Shown piece by piece: positions 1-11,198 of a DNA stretch of 64,000 nucleotides. Below the pieces are notes generated by a model that was given only the letters and a program-made list of their open reading frames with translations, did no database searches and had not been told where the DNA came from. Both the position numbers and the translations under genes were made by a program. Origin of the DNA: Calonectria ilicicola (Eukaryota > Ascomycota > Sordariomycetes > Hypocreales > Nectriaceae); assembly GCA_020809705.1 (NCBI GenBank), contig CP085829.1:5270001-5334000 (forward strand). Reading direction: 5' to 3'. Each line of letters begins with the position of its first letter. The stretch's first letter is position 1.

Positions 1-1500
1 ACCGCATGGGGTGCAAGACGATGCAACGATGGACGTGTCAATGTAACATTAGATGCAGTCAAAGAGGGTTTGTTTTACAGAGATGGACATGCTTGGCCTG
101 ACTTGCAGATCGCTTAGGAGTGTTTAAGGTGGTACCTTACATCAAAATAAGGGGCCCCAGCTTGCAAGGGATGGAATGTCAGAAACACATGGGACCACAA
201 CAGGCCGAGACCCAGAAACGGCGAGCTCGCCAACCAGCCCACCTCGTGCACTCGCGCAGGAGGGCAAAAACACGTGAGACAGACAAGGCGGCTAAAGGGG
301 GACAACCGGAAATGCGAATATGGAAGAAAAGAAAGAACAAGTGTTTTGTTTTTTTTTTGCGTGCGCCAAGACGGAACGGACCAGCACCTAATCGTCAATA
401 GCTGGCCCGTATGGAGACGGGAAGACGGAAGAGATCGATAGCGGGTGCTTAGATGTGTCAGGCAATTAAATAGTGGTTGACGGTTTTATTACATCAATGG
501 GCTAACGGCCAGGGTCCAAGACGCTATGGGGTTCTGGATGCAGCATCGAAATATGCCTAGGATTGATGGATGATGCGGCTTCGGCGCACATGGCCCGGAT
601 CAGGACGAGGGGGAGGAGACACACTGTCAAGCCAAGCCAAGCCAAGCCAGCCATTGAGCCCGCGCAGCTGCAAAATTCGGATAAATGAAGAGTGCGAGAA
701 AAGGGGAGAATGCAGCCCCTCGTCCCCCATCTGGTCATCAGCCCGTAAACGTCTGCACCACAGGAACGTGTCGTGGATGAATACGGAGTCTGAACGAGGC
801 CAACGGTTGCCCCCATGAGTCGAGGTGCGGCTTAGCCTAGGGGGCTACCGAATCGGGACAGTAAAGTGGCAGCACCGAGCCCCAATTTCGCCAGGGGAAA
901 TTTTACAGCCATGGGAGTCGAGCCACATTGGCCCCTCCGCGCGGCCGCAATTGGCTGCGAGCGCCCCTTTCCACCGTCTTCAATCACGGGGGGGGCTTCG
1001 TGTCGTGGACCATGTGGCCCGTGTGCGACTCGCTGAGTGCGGGTGGCCAAGGTGCTGGCGGGCCACTGCTTGCGTACCAACAGGGCGCTGCCAGCTCTGC
1101 GCGATGCACTGAGGTGGCAGCTTCCAGGGCGCTTCCACCCCATGCCAGCCCGCGAAATGGCTGCTCCGTAGGCGTCGTCGTTGGCCGGAGCCGGCGCCTT
1201 GTCCCACTCAGGTTCCCTCTCGTGAACTCTCGAAGTTCCCACGTTGGCCTTTCAAAGACCCTCCTCCTCCTCGACATCTAAACTCTCCTTCTTCCCTCCT
1301 CTCTTCCTCCTTGCGCCATTCCGCCAAACATCGTCCTTTCTTCACACTACCGGCCCTCGCTGAGATTCTGAGATACCCTTTCTAATCTAATCCTCCCGAG
1401 GTTGCGCCTTGTTCCATTCTCTGGCCTCTTGTTCTTACACTCTCGTTGTGAACGCACCCCTGCACCTCTCCTTCTCGACGCATACGTAACCTCCGCAACA
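1..1500. other. Intergenic region and upstream sequence of the GDP-mannose pyrophosphorylase gene
   Basis: I see no supported gene here. Open frames of up to 136 codons (for example 832-1242 on the minus strand) lack homology I can recognise and overlap each other on both strands. The last 250 bases before 1501 are rich in C and T, as is common just upstream of fungal housekeeping start codons. A short direct repeat of CCAAG lies near 633-653. Confidence 0.6.
633..653. repeat. Short CCAAG direct repeat
   Basis: Four near-perfect tandem copies of the pentamer CCAAG are visible. No function is implied by the sequence. Confidence 0.6.
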
Positions 1501-2857
1501 ATGAAGGGTACGTGTTTGCCATGCCTCCTCACAACACGCGCGCCTGTGCAGGCACGCGCATCAATCTTGGAGTTTGCAAGCTGACCGCATTGTGCAGGAC
1601 TTATTCTTGTCGGTGGCTATGGCACCCGCCTTCGCCCTCTTGTACGTCCGCACCTCGAAGCTCCCTGACAGCTATGCCTTCCCGCGCAGAGAGCCCCCTT
1701 GCACCCTCGAGTATGACAAGCTGACCTTTTCTCGCGTCACCAGACCCTCACCCTCCCCAAGCCTCTTGTTGAGTTCTGCAACAAGCCCATGATTGTCCAC
1801 CAGATTGAGGCGCTGGTCGCAGCTGGCGTGACCGACATTGTGCTCGCTGTCAACTACCGACCTGAGATTATGGAAAAGTTCCTTGCTGAGGTACGATTGC
1901 CCCGCCCATGCAAGCTCAAGAATAAATAAAAAGAACGGTGAAGCTAACAGCTTGCTGCAGTACGAGGAAAAGTACAACATCAACATTGAGTTCTCCGTCG
2001 AGTCTGAACCCCTCGACACCGCAGGACCCTTGAAGCTTGCCGAGAAGATCCTCCTCAAGGATGATTCACCCTTCTTCGTCCTGAACTCCGATGTCATCTG
2101 CGACTACCCATTCCAGGACCTCCTCCAGTTCCACAAGAACCACGGCAATGAGGGTACCATCGTCGTCACCAAGGTTGAGGAACCCTCCAAGTACGGTGTC
2201 GTCGTGCACCAGTCTGGACACCCTTCCCGCATTGAGCGATTCGTTGAGAAGCCCGTCGAGTTTGTTGGTAACCGAATCAACGCTGGCATGTACATCTTCA
2301 ACACATCCGTTCTTGACCGAATTGAGCTCCGCCCTACCTCGATCGAGAAGGAGACCTTCCCTGCCATGGTCCGTGACAACCAGCTTCATTCGTTTGACCT
2401 CGATGGCTTCTGGATGGATGTTGGACAGCCCAAGGACTTCATCAGCGGAACCTGTCTGTACCTGTCTTCATTGACCAAGAAGGGCAGCAAGGAGCTCACC
2501 CCTCCCACCGAATCCTACGTTCATGGTGGAAATGTCTTGATTCACCCCTCTGCCAAGATTGGCAAGAACTGCAGAATCGGCCCCAACGTCACCATTGGTC
2601 CCGATGCTGTTGTGGGCGACGGCGTTCGTCTTCAGCGATGTGTGCTGCTGCGCGGCTCCAAGGTCAAGGACCACGCCTGGGTCAAGTCCACCATTGTTGG
2701 CTGGAACAGCACTGTTGGTCGCTGGGCTCGTCTTGAGAATGTTACCGTTCTCGGTGACGATGTTACCATTGGTGACGAGATCTACGTCAACGGTGGCAGC
2801 ATTCTCCCCCACAAGTCCATCAAGGCTAACGTCGACATCCCCGCCGTCATCATGTAA
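1501..2857 (+). CDS. mpg1: Mannose-1-phosphate guanylyltransferase (GDP-mannose pyrophosphorylase)
   Basis: The enzyme makes GDP-mannose from mannose 1-phosphate and GTP in the cytosol, the donor for N- and O-glycosylation, GPI anchors and cell-wall mannan. Four exons are inferred: 1501-1507, 1598-1641, 1744-1890 and 1961-2857, giving 364 residues, the normal fungal length. Splicing of the first two introns restores the nucleotide-binding signature [11 protein letters not shown] followed by LPKPL at residues 8-28. The sugar-binding VEKPVEF segment and [12 protein letters not shown] follow, and the C-terminal third is a left-handed hexapeptide-repeat domain ending in VIM. The first coding exon holds only ATGAAGG, so the start codon sits in a seven-nucleotide micro-exon. 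The symbol follows Trichoderma usage; yeast calls it PSA1/SRB1. The family assignment is secure and the exon map is strongly supported by frame and motif continuity. Confidence 0.96.
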
Positions 2858-5800
2858 AAGAGTTGACAAACATTACGACATCTCATCTGCTCATTGGCAG
2901 CCACACCAATTGAGCTCAATACCCATTAATATCGAATAACGTCTTCCAAAAAAAAAGTGCAAAACTCACCACTCTACAACAACGTGCTGGCACCATCATA
3001 TTCCCAGGGGGGCCTGGTAGGGGATTTAGACCCTGCTGCTCTCTCTATTCTAATGCGACTCGCAAGTGTCTGATGCCCCCTTTTTATGCGTGTTTATCTG
3101 GCGTCCGGAGGTTTTTACAAGGCAGGCCAAGGCCATGGCAAGGAAGGCAGGCAGGCATCACAGCTTCAAAAAAGAAGCCCATGTATGAAAGCTTTATAGG
3201 TACCGAATCGAAGAACGGGTGGTTCAAAACCAGCATATAAATTTTGAAGTGCATTGAATGTGATTGGTGATGCATGATCCCAGTTGAATCAGGATTGGCT
3301 TAGAACAGCCAGTGTAACCTTGTTGTGGCCACTAAAACATGACAACATGCCACAACGAACCAATTGCGCCATAGCTTACCTATTTCCTGTTGGCGAGGAT
3401 ACTTGGTGAGAGCCGAGATCTCTGGTTGTATCATAGAGTCTGAAAGATTGTGCCCACTCTATTTTCCAAGGATTCCCCCATTAACTGGACATCAGATTTA
3501 ACGTTTCTCATCGAAATGAATAAGCAAGGTAATACATATATATATAAAGTTTCACTACTGTTGTTTTTATTTAATTTAGGTTGTGGGGGTTTATAAGACC
3601 GATGCTTTGGAGTGGCTAACGGCGTCAACGTCGACGTTGGACAAGGCAAGAAGAGCACAAGCTTTCAAGGGGTGTATAGCACGTCGGAGAGCCAGGCGAG
3701 CTCGCCAATCGTATCCTAAACAGGTCCTCGCTTCATGACGAGACTCGCCATCCTAACTAGCTGATCCACTGCGCTTGTCTTTTAGTCTGAGACTAGGGTA
3801 GGGTCCATAATTGGTGAGCTTGAGGGTGTAGAAAGAAAGCTTCAGTTGGACCTTAAAACAGCACTGAAAGGAGAGTTCAGCTGTGATTATAGAGGAAGAA
3901 TATAGCATACCATTTTATAGATGTGCTTATATTTAGGGCAGTAGAGTATACTGGGCGTTCATCGGCTCCAGTGCACAATTGGATTTCATGGTGGTTGTTT
4001 TAAACTTGGTGGGATAGGGCAGTTCTTTTGGCTTGTCTGAATCTGGATCAAGGGGGTAACTGGTTGAGCAGACAGACCCAAGTCTCGGAAATGGATTTCA
4101 CCAGACGCGAGGTTCTGCAGCTGCCAGGCGGACGAAATTAGTGCTCCGGAGCCAATATACATATTCCACGTTTGAGCAAAAAAAGATTTCTGTGGGGAGT
4201 GATGTCATGCTTTGGTAGCGAGTGGCTTGTTCTCTCTCAGGTGTGGATGTCGGGTCATGCTGCGAAAACACCCGGTAGCACCAGGGCAGTCTCAGCCGGA
4301 GGCCAAAGGATTGGGTATCCATTGAGGTCAACTGAAGGGGAGGGGGGCCATGAACGACATCCTGGGGCGGCTCCGCGAACTATCCTGGGGACGGTGCCTT
4401 GGTGGGAACTGCAAACGAGGCGCCGCCGGAGTGGGTGCCTGGCATGTGACCTGCATTGACATCAGTCTTGGGGTGCAAAATGGAGAATCGGGCCTTTTTG
4501 ACCCGGGGAGAAATATAATAGCGAGAGGATGGAGAATTGTGAGGAGATGGTCGTGGTTGGCATGTGGGGGATGGGGCGAAGGGCCTCGGGGTGCGTTTGG
4601 GGCCATGGTTGAGTTGACCATTTAGCAAAGGCTTCACGCGGCGACTGGTGAATTATACCGAAGAGGCCGAGGAGTAGTTGGGCCTGGTGCACCACTGACT
4701 AATTTCTGTACTTTTGGGTAGTTCATGATCCGATCTGGGTTGTGTGTGCGTGTGTGGGATTGGGTCCAAGAATAGAAAAGCGAAAACTTGCAATTCAGAC
4801 GAGGATAGGCTCAATGGGCGCATATCCGTGTATTAATATGTGAATCCCCCTATCGTCTCGACAGCTCCTGCCTATCACCATGCCGCAATAACACACGGTT
4901 ATACCCAGGATTCCATAACTGGTGTTGAACCTGGAGAAGTGCCAGCCTCCGACGAGCCCTGGTCCCGGGCACGCTCCCGGGGTGGGTGTTGCGGCACCAC
5001 CATCCGGGGGCTCCAGTTGGTGGTGGTTGGCGGGCGTGGGGGAGGCTCGGTGATGAGGTGGCCTTCTGGACAGCTTGCATCTGCGTGTGCACGAATATCA
5101 TGTTCGTCAAAGAGATAGCTCGGAAGAATGGTGTGTTTCTCAGTCACGAATTCGCATGAGGCGGTCAAATCATGGCAGCCAGGCTGTTGATTCTGACGCA
5201 GCTCGGAAGGCGTCGTGCATGGCGTTGTCAGAGAGTAGCGCCCTCGCTAAAGATACAGAGGACCCTCCCAGAGCCTCTTTTGTTTCAATGCAGCAAAGAC
5301 GGCCTTGGCCTCACAGCCCGTGTTTCTCTTTACGCGCTGCTATTCGCTTGCAACGAGCAAAGTCAAAAGAAGAGAAGAAGAAAAAAACTGTAGTCGGCAG
5401 CAGTGATGCCCTGCTAGCTTCTAATGTAACCAACCAGCCAGCCACTCTGGATCAAGTAGAAAATAAAGCTCGCCTGTCTCTGACCGTTCCTTGCCTTTCC
5501 TTCTTTCCCCCCCCCCCCTCCGCCGTTGTGTGGTTTCATCATATCATCCCTCCGTCGTCTTCCGATCAACAACGAACACCACGCACCGCACCCGACACCG
5601 CCCTGCATCTCGAGGCTCAACTGGATTCGCTGGCAAATATTCGGGATCTCCCCTGGAGAGCGTGACAGGGTCTGGCCAGTTCACGCCCCCATTTCCCGAT
5701 CAATTTCCTTGGGGTCGAACCCGCCCAACTCAATCCTCGACTGCCGAAGATTCACCTCGGGCCTGCATATTCAAGGGTTACTTTCAGCACCTGCTTCATC

Positions 5801-7654
5801 AGACACGCACTGCGGTTTTTGGCAATTTGAATTGGGCCGAATTGAGCGGCAGAGCGTTGGATGCTGCTGTGGCACTGGAACAAGCCGAGGCTGGGTGAGT
5901 TGTTTATCCAGTGACTTGGATCGTCAGCACGTTTCCTGCCCTGTCCCGAACCATCCCAGCACTGGCGTCGCTGTGCCTGCATCTTGCGTCCTGTCGCAGA
6001 CGGACATCTCGAGATAGCTCAGGTGTGCATTGCATCTACTGCAACTTGACAAGCACCGAGGTGCCATCACCGTCCGCCGGTGTGTTCCCAGTTTGCGGAC
6101 AGAACCCACACCTACAGCCCACTTGGGGATATCCACAGCGCGTCACCACACCCACATGCAGCCCACCCGCTACACCTTTCCAGGAAGGGTATCCAACCAT
6201 ACGTCGGCGTCACTTTCAAAGCACAAGGTCGCATATACCGCACACCACCAGCGCAGTCGCAATTAAGCGGCGGCCCTCCGTAAACTGTCTCCTTTTACCC
6301 CGAAGCTCACCCGCAGCCTGCCGGCCCCCAGACAAGGATTAACGGGATTATCGTGGCCGTTCCGGGAGTGGAGGCCGTCACAGGCACTGCAAAGCCAGCA
6401 AGCAGGACCGACTCTCTCTGTACAAGTGGTTTCACTCCCACTCCCGACTTTTTTTTTTCACCAGCACGAGACGAGACGGGCCGTTTCCTTCAACCCCCTT
6501 GGCGCCGGCGTACCAATTGCCCAAGAAAATCCCGCGGCTGATTGGCACCGCATACCCGCCGGTTGGCCGTTGTGCCCTAGAGTGAGGCTTGAAAGTCAAG
6601 GCACCCTCAGACACGAGATTGCGCACCATCACCACTTTTTTTTTTGCTTCTAATCAACACCACCGCATTCCACCCTCCTCCTCCAACGGGGCCCCAGCGC
6701 CGCCTCGTGGCGCCAGAGTCCGGGGTTGCAGGTGGCAAATAACGGGGGAAACTTGGGTGAAATGGGAGCAGGAGCACATGGGCAGGACAACAGCAGACGA
6801 CGTCTGTCTGGGTTGTGGTTGCTCGTGGTCGTTGTCGTCGTCTTAGTGGTGAGTTGCATGTTTCCCGAATACCTGTCCCCAGCCCGCCGGCCCCGAAGTT
6901 CATCTCGGTCTGGCAACCGCCCTCCCGCTCTCCCAGCCCGGGCCCCCGTCTCTGCTGTTCCATCCATGCCCGCATTGCCTCACCTATACCCAAGTCTGGG
7001 CTCAGCGCGGACGTTCGTGGCCTGACCGAGACACCTCCCCAGCACCAGGTCAATTTACTTGCATTCGTGTTGGTCTTCCCCGTCCATGAGAAAAAAAAAG
7101 GAGTCTGGCCAAGTGGTGAGCTCATCATCATCACATCACATCACTCAAAAAATGCTCCTCGGATCCCAAGGAAAGGCAACATGCCCGTTGGGGTGGCCCA
7201 GCTCGGCGTATTAGCGGAGCCCCAAATACTTCCCCGCAGAAGCTCCAGTTTACCTTCTGTACACTGCGGCTCACTGCTCTAGAGGCCAAGAGCCACTGAG
7301 CCGATGGGTCCTCTCCAGGCCCAGTCCCTGCACACACCCCCATGGACAACCCCATGGCACTGGACATGCACCCCTGCCATACCCACTTCGCCCGCCATTG
7401 GAGTGCACAGAAGCCACTGACACAGAATCCGTAAGCTCTCACAGCTCGTTGTCTTCGGCGACGCCAAGCTCCAGTTTCTTTTTGCTCAACTGGTCTTTAT
7501 ACCCTCCTTCTCGCCTCTCTCTTCGCCCTCGCCTCTTCCTTCTTCTTGTCCCCTAACGCATCCCTTGTTCCCGTCGCCTGCCCTCGCCCTCGTCGAGCCT
7601 GTCTGCAAGCCTGCCACTCCCCTCCAAACTGCGCCGCCCTCTCGACCCCTCACC
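2858..7654. other. Long 4.8-kb intergenic region
   Basis: No convincing gene was found. The first few hundred bases are the 3' flank of the pyrophosphorylase gene, and 2950-4050 is A/T-rich with scattered direct pairs. From about 5460 to 7650 the plus strand is C/T-rich. An open frame at 5491-5898 (135 codons, plus) ends next to a good donor-like GTGAGT at 5895, but it overlaps equally long frames and I recognise nothing in it. The 400 bases before 7655 are probably the glucokinase promoter and leader; CCCCGC at 7232-7237 fits the CreA-type consensus, which is common by chance. Confidence 0.5.
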
Positions 7655-9541
7655 ATGGCTCTTGCCGAAGAGACCAACAAGATTGTCGCTCAGTTCGACT
7701 TTACCGATGACGATCTGAACCGTCATGTGGATGAGTTCCTGCGCCAGATGAGTACGTCTCCGCCCCTGCCCTCAATGCGCAATTCCTGTCGCATTCTCCT
7801 CAGCCTTCCTCGTCCATTTGCGCCATACGTCATGACACCCCAAAACTAATTTTCTCCCTCACAGACGACGGTCTCAAGTCGGACGGGACCGACCTGGCCC
7901 AAATCCCAACCTACGTTACCGGTGTTCCCAATGGCACCGAAAAGGTGAGCAGTTGCCATTAAGCGCTACGCGACAAGAATTGGCGACTAACATACCCCTC
8001 ACTTCTAGGGTCTTTACCTCGCCGTTGATCTTGGCGGCACCAATTTCCGTGTGTGCTCCGTCATGCTTAATGGCGACACCACATTCAACCTGACTTACAA
8101 CAAGGTTGCCATTCCCAAGGAGCTCATGGTGGCCAAGACAGCCTCAGACCTCTTTTCCTTCCTGGCAAAGCAGATTGAGCTGTTTCTCAGAGAACACCAC
8201 CGCGAACACTTCGAGAGCCACATCCGCCGCCGCAACACGCGCAGCACCGCTGAAGGGTTCCGTGACGAAAACATCTTCCGCCTCGGCTTCACTTTCAGTT
8301 TCCCTGTCCAGCAGCTCGCAATTAACAAGGGTCTCCTAATTCGATGGACCAAGGGTTTCGATATCCCAGATGCCGTCGGCAAGGACGTTTGCGCCCTTCT
8401 CCAGACAGAAATCGACAAGCTCCACCTTCCCGTTAAGGTCGCCGCTCTAGTCAACGACACTGTAGGCACTCTGATGGCCCGCTCGTACACATCCACCGGA
8501 AAGAGCAAGTCTATTTTGGGAGCTATTTTCGGTACTGGCACCAACGGTGCGTACATTGAGAAGACCAGCAACATCAAGAAGCCCATTCCCGGCGAGTACG
8601 ACGATACAACTGGTGAGATGGTGGTCAACACTGAGTGGGGTTCCTTTGACAACACCCTCAACGTCATGCCCACGACCCCATGGGACAAGGCGCTTGATGA
8701 CGAGAGTGTGAACCCTGGCTTCCAGATGTTTGAGAAGCGTGTCTCGGGCATGTTCCTCGGCGAGCTTGTGCGACGAGCCATTGCCGACATGATCAAGGAC
8801 GAAAAGACGTCGCTATTCCGTGATCTCAACTCAAGCACCAACGATTGGTCCACCACCACCAACATCAGTGCTGACTCTGGTTTCCTCAAGCCCTGGGGAC
8901 TTGACAGCGCCATCATGTCAGTCGCCGCTGCCGACAACACTCCAGAACTTTCCACCCTGCGCCAGGCACTCGAGGGTCTCCACGTCTACACCCCTTCACT
9001 GGAGGATGCGCAAGCCTTCAAGTCTATCGCTTTCGCCGTTGGCCGACGAGCTGCTAGATTATCCGCTGTTGCCATTGCTGCCATTGCCATTCAGTCCGGC
9101 AAGCTCGAGGATCCTGATGAGGAGGTTATTGACATTGGTGTCGACGGCAGTCTGGTCGAGCACTACCCCTACTTCCGAGACATGATCCATGAAGCTCTTG
9201 CTTCCATCGACGCCATTGGCCCCAAGGGTGCTGAGAAGATCCGAATCGGAATCGCCAAGGACGGTAGCGGTGTTGGTGCCGCCCTGATCGCCCTCGTTGC
9301 TGCAAGCAGGGAGCACCCCAGTGACTACATTGAGGACTTGCGATCTCAGGCCAAGTCCTCTCGAAGACTCAGCGATGCATTCGGTATGTTGAATTATTCT
9401 ATCCCAACTCATGTAACAAGGTCACTGACATTTCCCCCACTAGCTGAGGATTTCTCCTTTACCAACTCAACAACGCTGCTGGTCGGCGGCATTCTTGGTG
9501 TGGCAGCAGCGGCTGCTCTTTGGTGGGTTAAGCGTCGTTGA
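7655..9541 (+). CDS. glkA: Glucokinase (hexokinase family) with a hydrophobic C-terminal tail
   Basis: The protein phosphorylates glucose with ATP at the entry to glycolysis. Exons inferred: 7655-7751, 7865-7944, 8009-9383 and 9444-9541, giving 549 residues. The N-terminus reads IPTYVTGVPNGTEKG, then the phosphate-binding LAVDLGGTNFRV, the sugar-binding FTFSFPVQQ and RWTKGFDIPD, catalytic D209 in VNDTVGTLMA, and GTGTNGAYIE. The sequence resembles fungal GlkA glucokinases more than HxkA hexokinases. The last exon encodes about 18 uninterrupted hydrophobic residues (roughly 528-545) followed by VKRR at the very end, which looks like a membrane tail anchor; hexokinases are normally soluble. The last intron (9384-9443) is 60 nt with no in-frame stop, so retention would insert 20 residues without breaking the frame. 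The gene is tail to tail with the acetyltransferase downstream. Confidence 0.92.
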
Positions 9542-10040
9542 AGAAAATAAATGCATTTTTAGTAGTTTCTTTTTTTTTATTAGGGGTGGTTTCTAGGTCT
9601 GCATTGTACCGCATCTAGGAGGTTATTCATAGTCGCTGGGGTCCAGGCGTCGTCGTCTCTGTACTTTTTCTCTTTCCCCTTGACGAACAAACGAACTTGT
9701 ACATATCATTCATGGAGGTTTATGAAGCGCTGTATGAGCGGCATTTGTCGATGAAGTTGTTGGAATGCGATTCGGATTTGTATGAGCTGATGCATATACA
9801 TACATGATGTTCTTTTTTTTTCATCGCTTTATTTTATCCCTGTCTTTAATCTGCGGTGATATCTGTCTGTCTAACCTAATACATGATTTCTTTGCAATAG
9901 ACCCTTTCTATAAAACATATTCCATCCAGCTTATAAAAAAAAGCATTACATCTCGTCATAAAAGTCTTTCCATTCTTAATTAATTGCATATGTTGTTATT
10001 ATCTACTCAACTTTACATCCCCAAAATTTAAAAATGATGT
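9542..10040. other. Convergent 3' flanks
   Basis: This AT-rich spacer separates two convergent genes (glucokinase and the Naa50-like protein). It contains several T runs and AATAAA-like motifs, for example just after the glucokinase stop codon, as expected of fungal 3' ends. No other feature is seen. Confidence 0.6.
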
Positions 10041-11198
10041 CTAGTTTCCAAAGGCTGCAGCCGGGTACGAGCGATCTCGCTTCTTGCGTGCCGCGGAGCT
10101 GCTTCGTGAACTCGTCGTAGATGTAGCAGCGCTAAGAGTAGCAGCTGGTGGCGGGCCCTGCTTGAGGCGACCGGTGGCCATGTCCTCGGGCAGGTCGTTC
10201 CACTCGGTTTCGGCGCGCTGGTTCTGGTAGGATTGGCCCGACGATGTGCGAGGCAGCGGGGGTGCGTTTTGTCCCCTCGGCGGTCCGGACATGGGAGGCA
10301 GGTTGACAATGGCGGCCGTAGTGCTCTGTGGGACGGCGCGCGGGGGCACTGTCTCTGCGGCGGCCGAGGGCAGCGAGTTGCGGACGGAAGCGCTGACAGG
10401 CCGGGAAACGAGCCAGGCAGAGTTGGGGCGGAGCTTCATGTAGTAGCCGTTGATGGCGGGTTCGTCGCGCTTGAAGCCACGGCCTTCGTACCACTTGAGC
10501 CCTTCCTCGTTTTCGGTCCAAACGTGCGCCGTGACGTTGGTTACGTTGAGTTCCGGGTCCGCCACTGCGGTGCCGACAATGTTGTCTAGAGCGGCATTGA
10601 CCAGGCCCAGAGACCGGTAGGGCGACAGCAGACAGAGGGACTGGATATAGAGGTTCTGGTTCACAGCACCGTCATCATCGCTGGTGCCGTTGATCAAGGC
10701 GGGCTCGACACGGCAGACAACGCCGCCGACGACCTTGGCATCGGCTCCATCGTGGGCCCAGGTTATGACGCGGGAAAAGGGCCCCGAGTTGGCCGGGTCG
10801 ACGGCACGTTGGTAGAAGCTGTCTGGGTAGCTGACCGGGAGGAGGAGGGCGTTGATGCGGCGGAGAGCGTTGACATCGTTGCCAGTGACAGGGCGGATGC
10901 AGGCTTCGCGGGGCAGATTCGCGGGGAGGGGTGGGATGGTGTACCCAGCAGCGGAATTGGACGAGGGCGGCGGGGGTGCGGTGATCTCTGGTTCTTGGCT
11001 TTGCGCCGGAGCGCTGGCAGCAGGCGGAGGAGGAGGAGGATGAAGAGTGGTAGTCGAAGTCGGAGGGGCAGCAGGCGTTGTCGAGGGCTGAGGAGGATTG
11101 GCGAGTTTCGACGAAGGAGGCGGCGCGTACTTGGGAGTCTTTGCTTGGAAGAAGGATCGGATGGAGAGCTGGGCGGGTTTCGTAGTCGGGAGAGACAT
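10041..11198 (-). CDS. Naa50-like GNAT N-acetyltransferase with an N-terminal PIP-box-like motif
   Basis: A single exon of 385 residues. The ATG at 11198 is chosen because it is in frame and has A at -3; the frame extends upstream only with a non-ATG codon. Residues 1-95 are a proline-rich disordered tail that begins with QLSIRSFF (Q10, I13, F16, F17), an exact match to the PCNA-interacting PIP-box pattern. Residues about 96-265 form a GNAT fold of the Naa50/San type, with LYIQSLCLLSPYRSLGLV as the acetyl-CoA-binding strand and loop, and WYEGRGFKRDE near its end. The pyrophosphate loop reads RSLGLV where most family members have Gly or Ala last. The C-terminal 120 residues are low complexity with a basic end (ARKKRDR). 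Naa50 enzymes acetylate protein N-termini and are linked to sister-chromatid cohesion. GNAT membership is clear; the exact substrate is not. Confidence 0.8.
   Translation of the reverse strand: MSLPTTKPAQLSIRSFFQAKTPKYAPPPSSKLANPPQPSTTPAAPPTSTTTLHPPPPPPAASAPAQSQEPEITAPPPPSSNSAAGYTIPPLPANLPREACIRPVTGNDVNALRRINALLLPVSYPDSFYQRAVDPANSGPFSRVITWAHDGADAKVVGGVVCRVEPALINGTSDDDGAVNQNLYIQSLCLLSPYRSLGLVNAALDNIVGTAVADPELNVTNVTAHVWTENEEGLKWYEGRGFKRDEPAINGYYMKLRPNSAWLVSRPVSASVRNSLPSAAAETVPPRAVPQSTTAAIVNLPPMSGPPRGQNAPPLPRTSSGQSYQNQRAETEWNDLPEDMATGRLKQGPPPAATLSAATSTTSSRSSSAARKKRDRSYPAAAFGN

Noticed and set aside
5075..5665. Plus-strand frame of 196 codons
   Set aside because: Includes a lysine run and a proline run from homopolymers and shows no coding character; judged to be a chance frame.
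8095..8955. Minus-strand frame of 286 codons inside the glucokinase gene
   Set aside because: Antisense shadow of the glucokinase exon.
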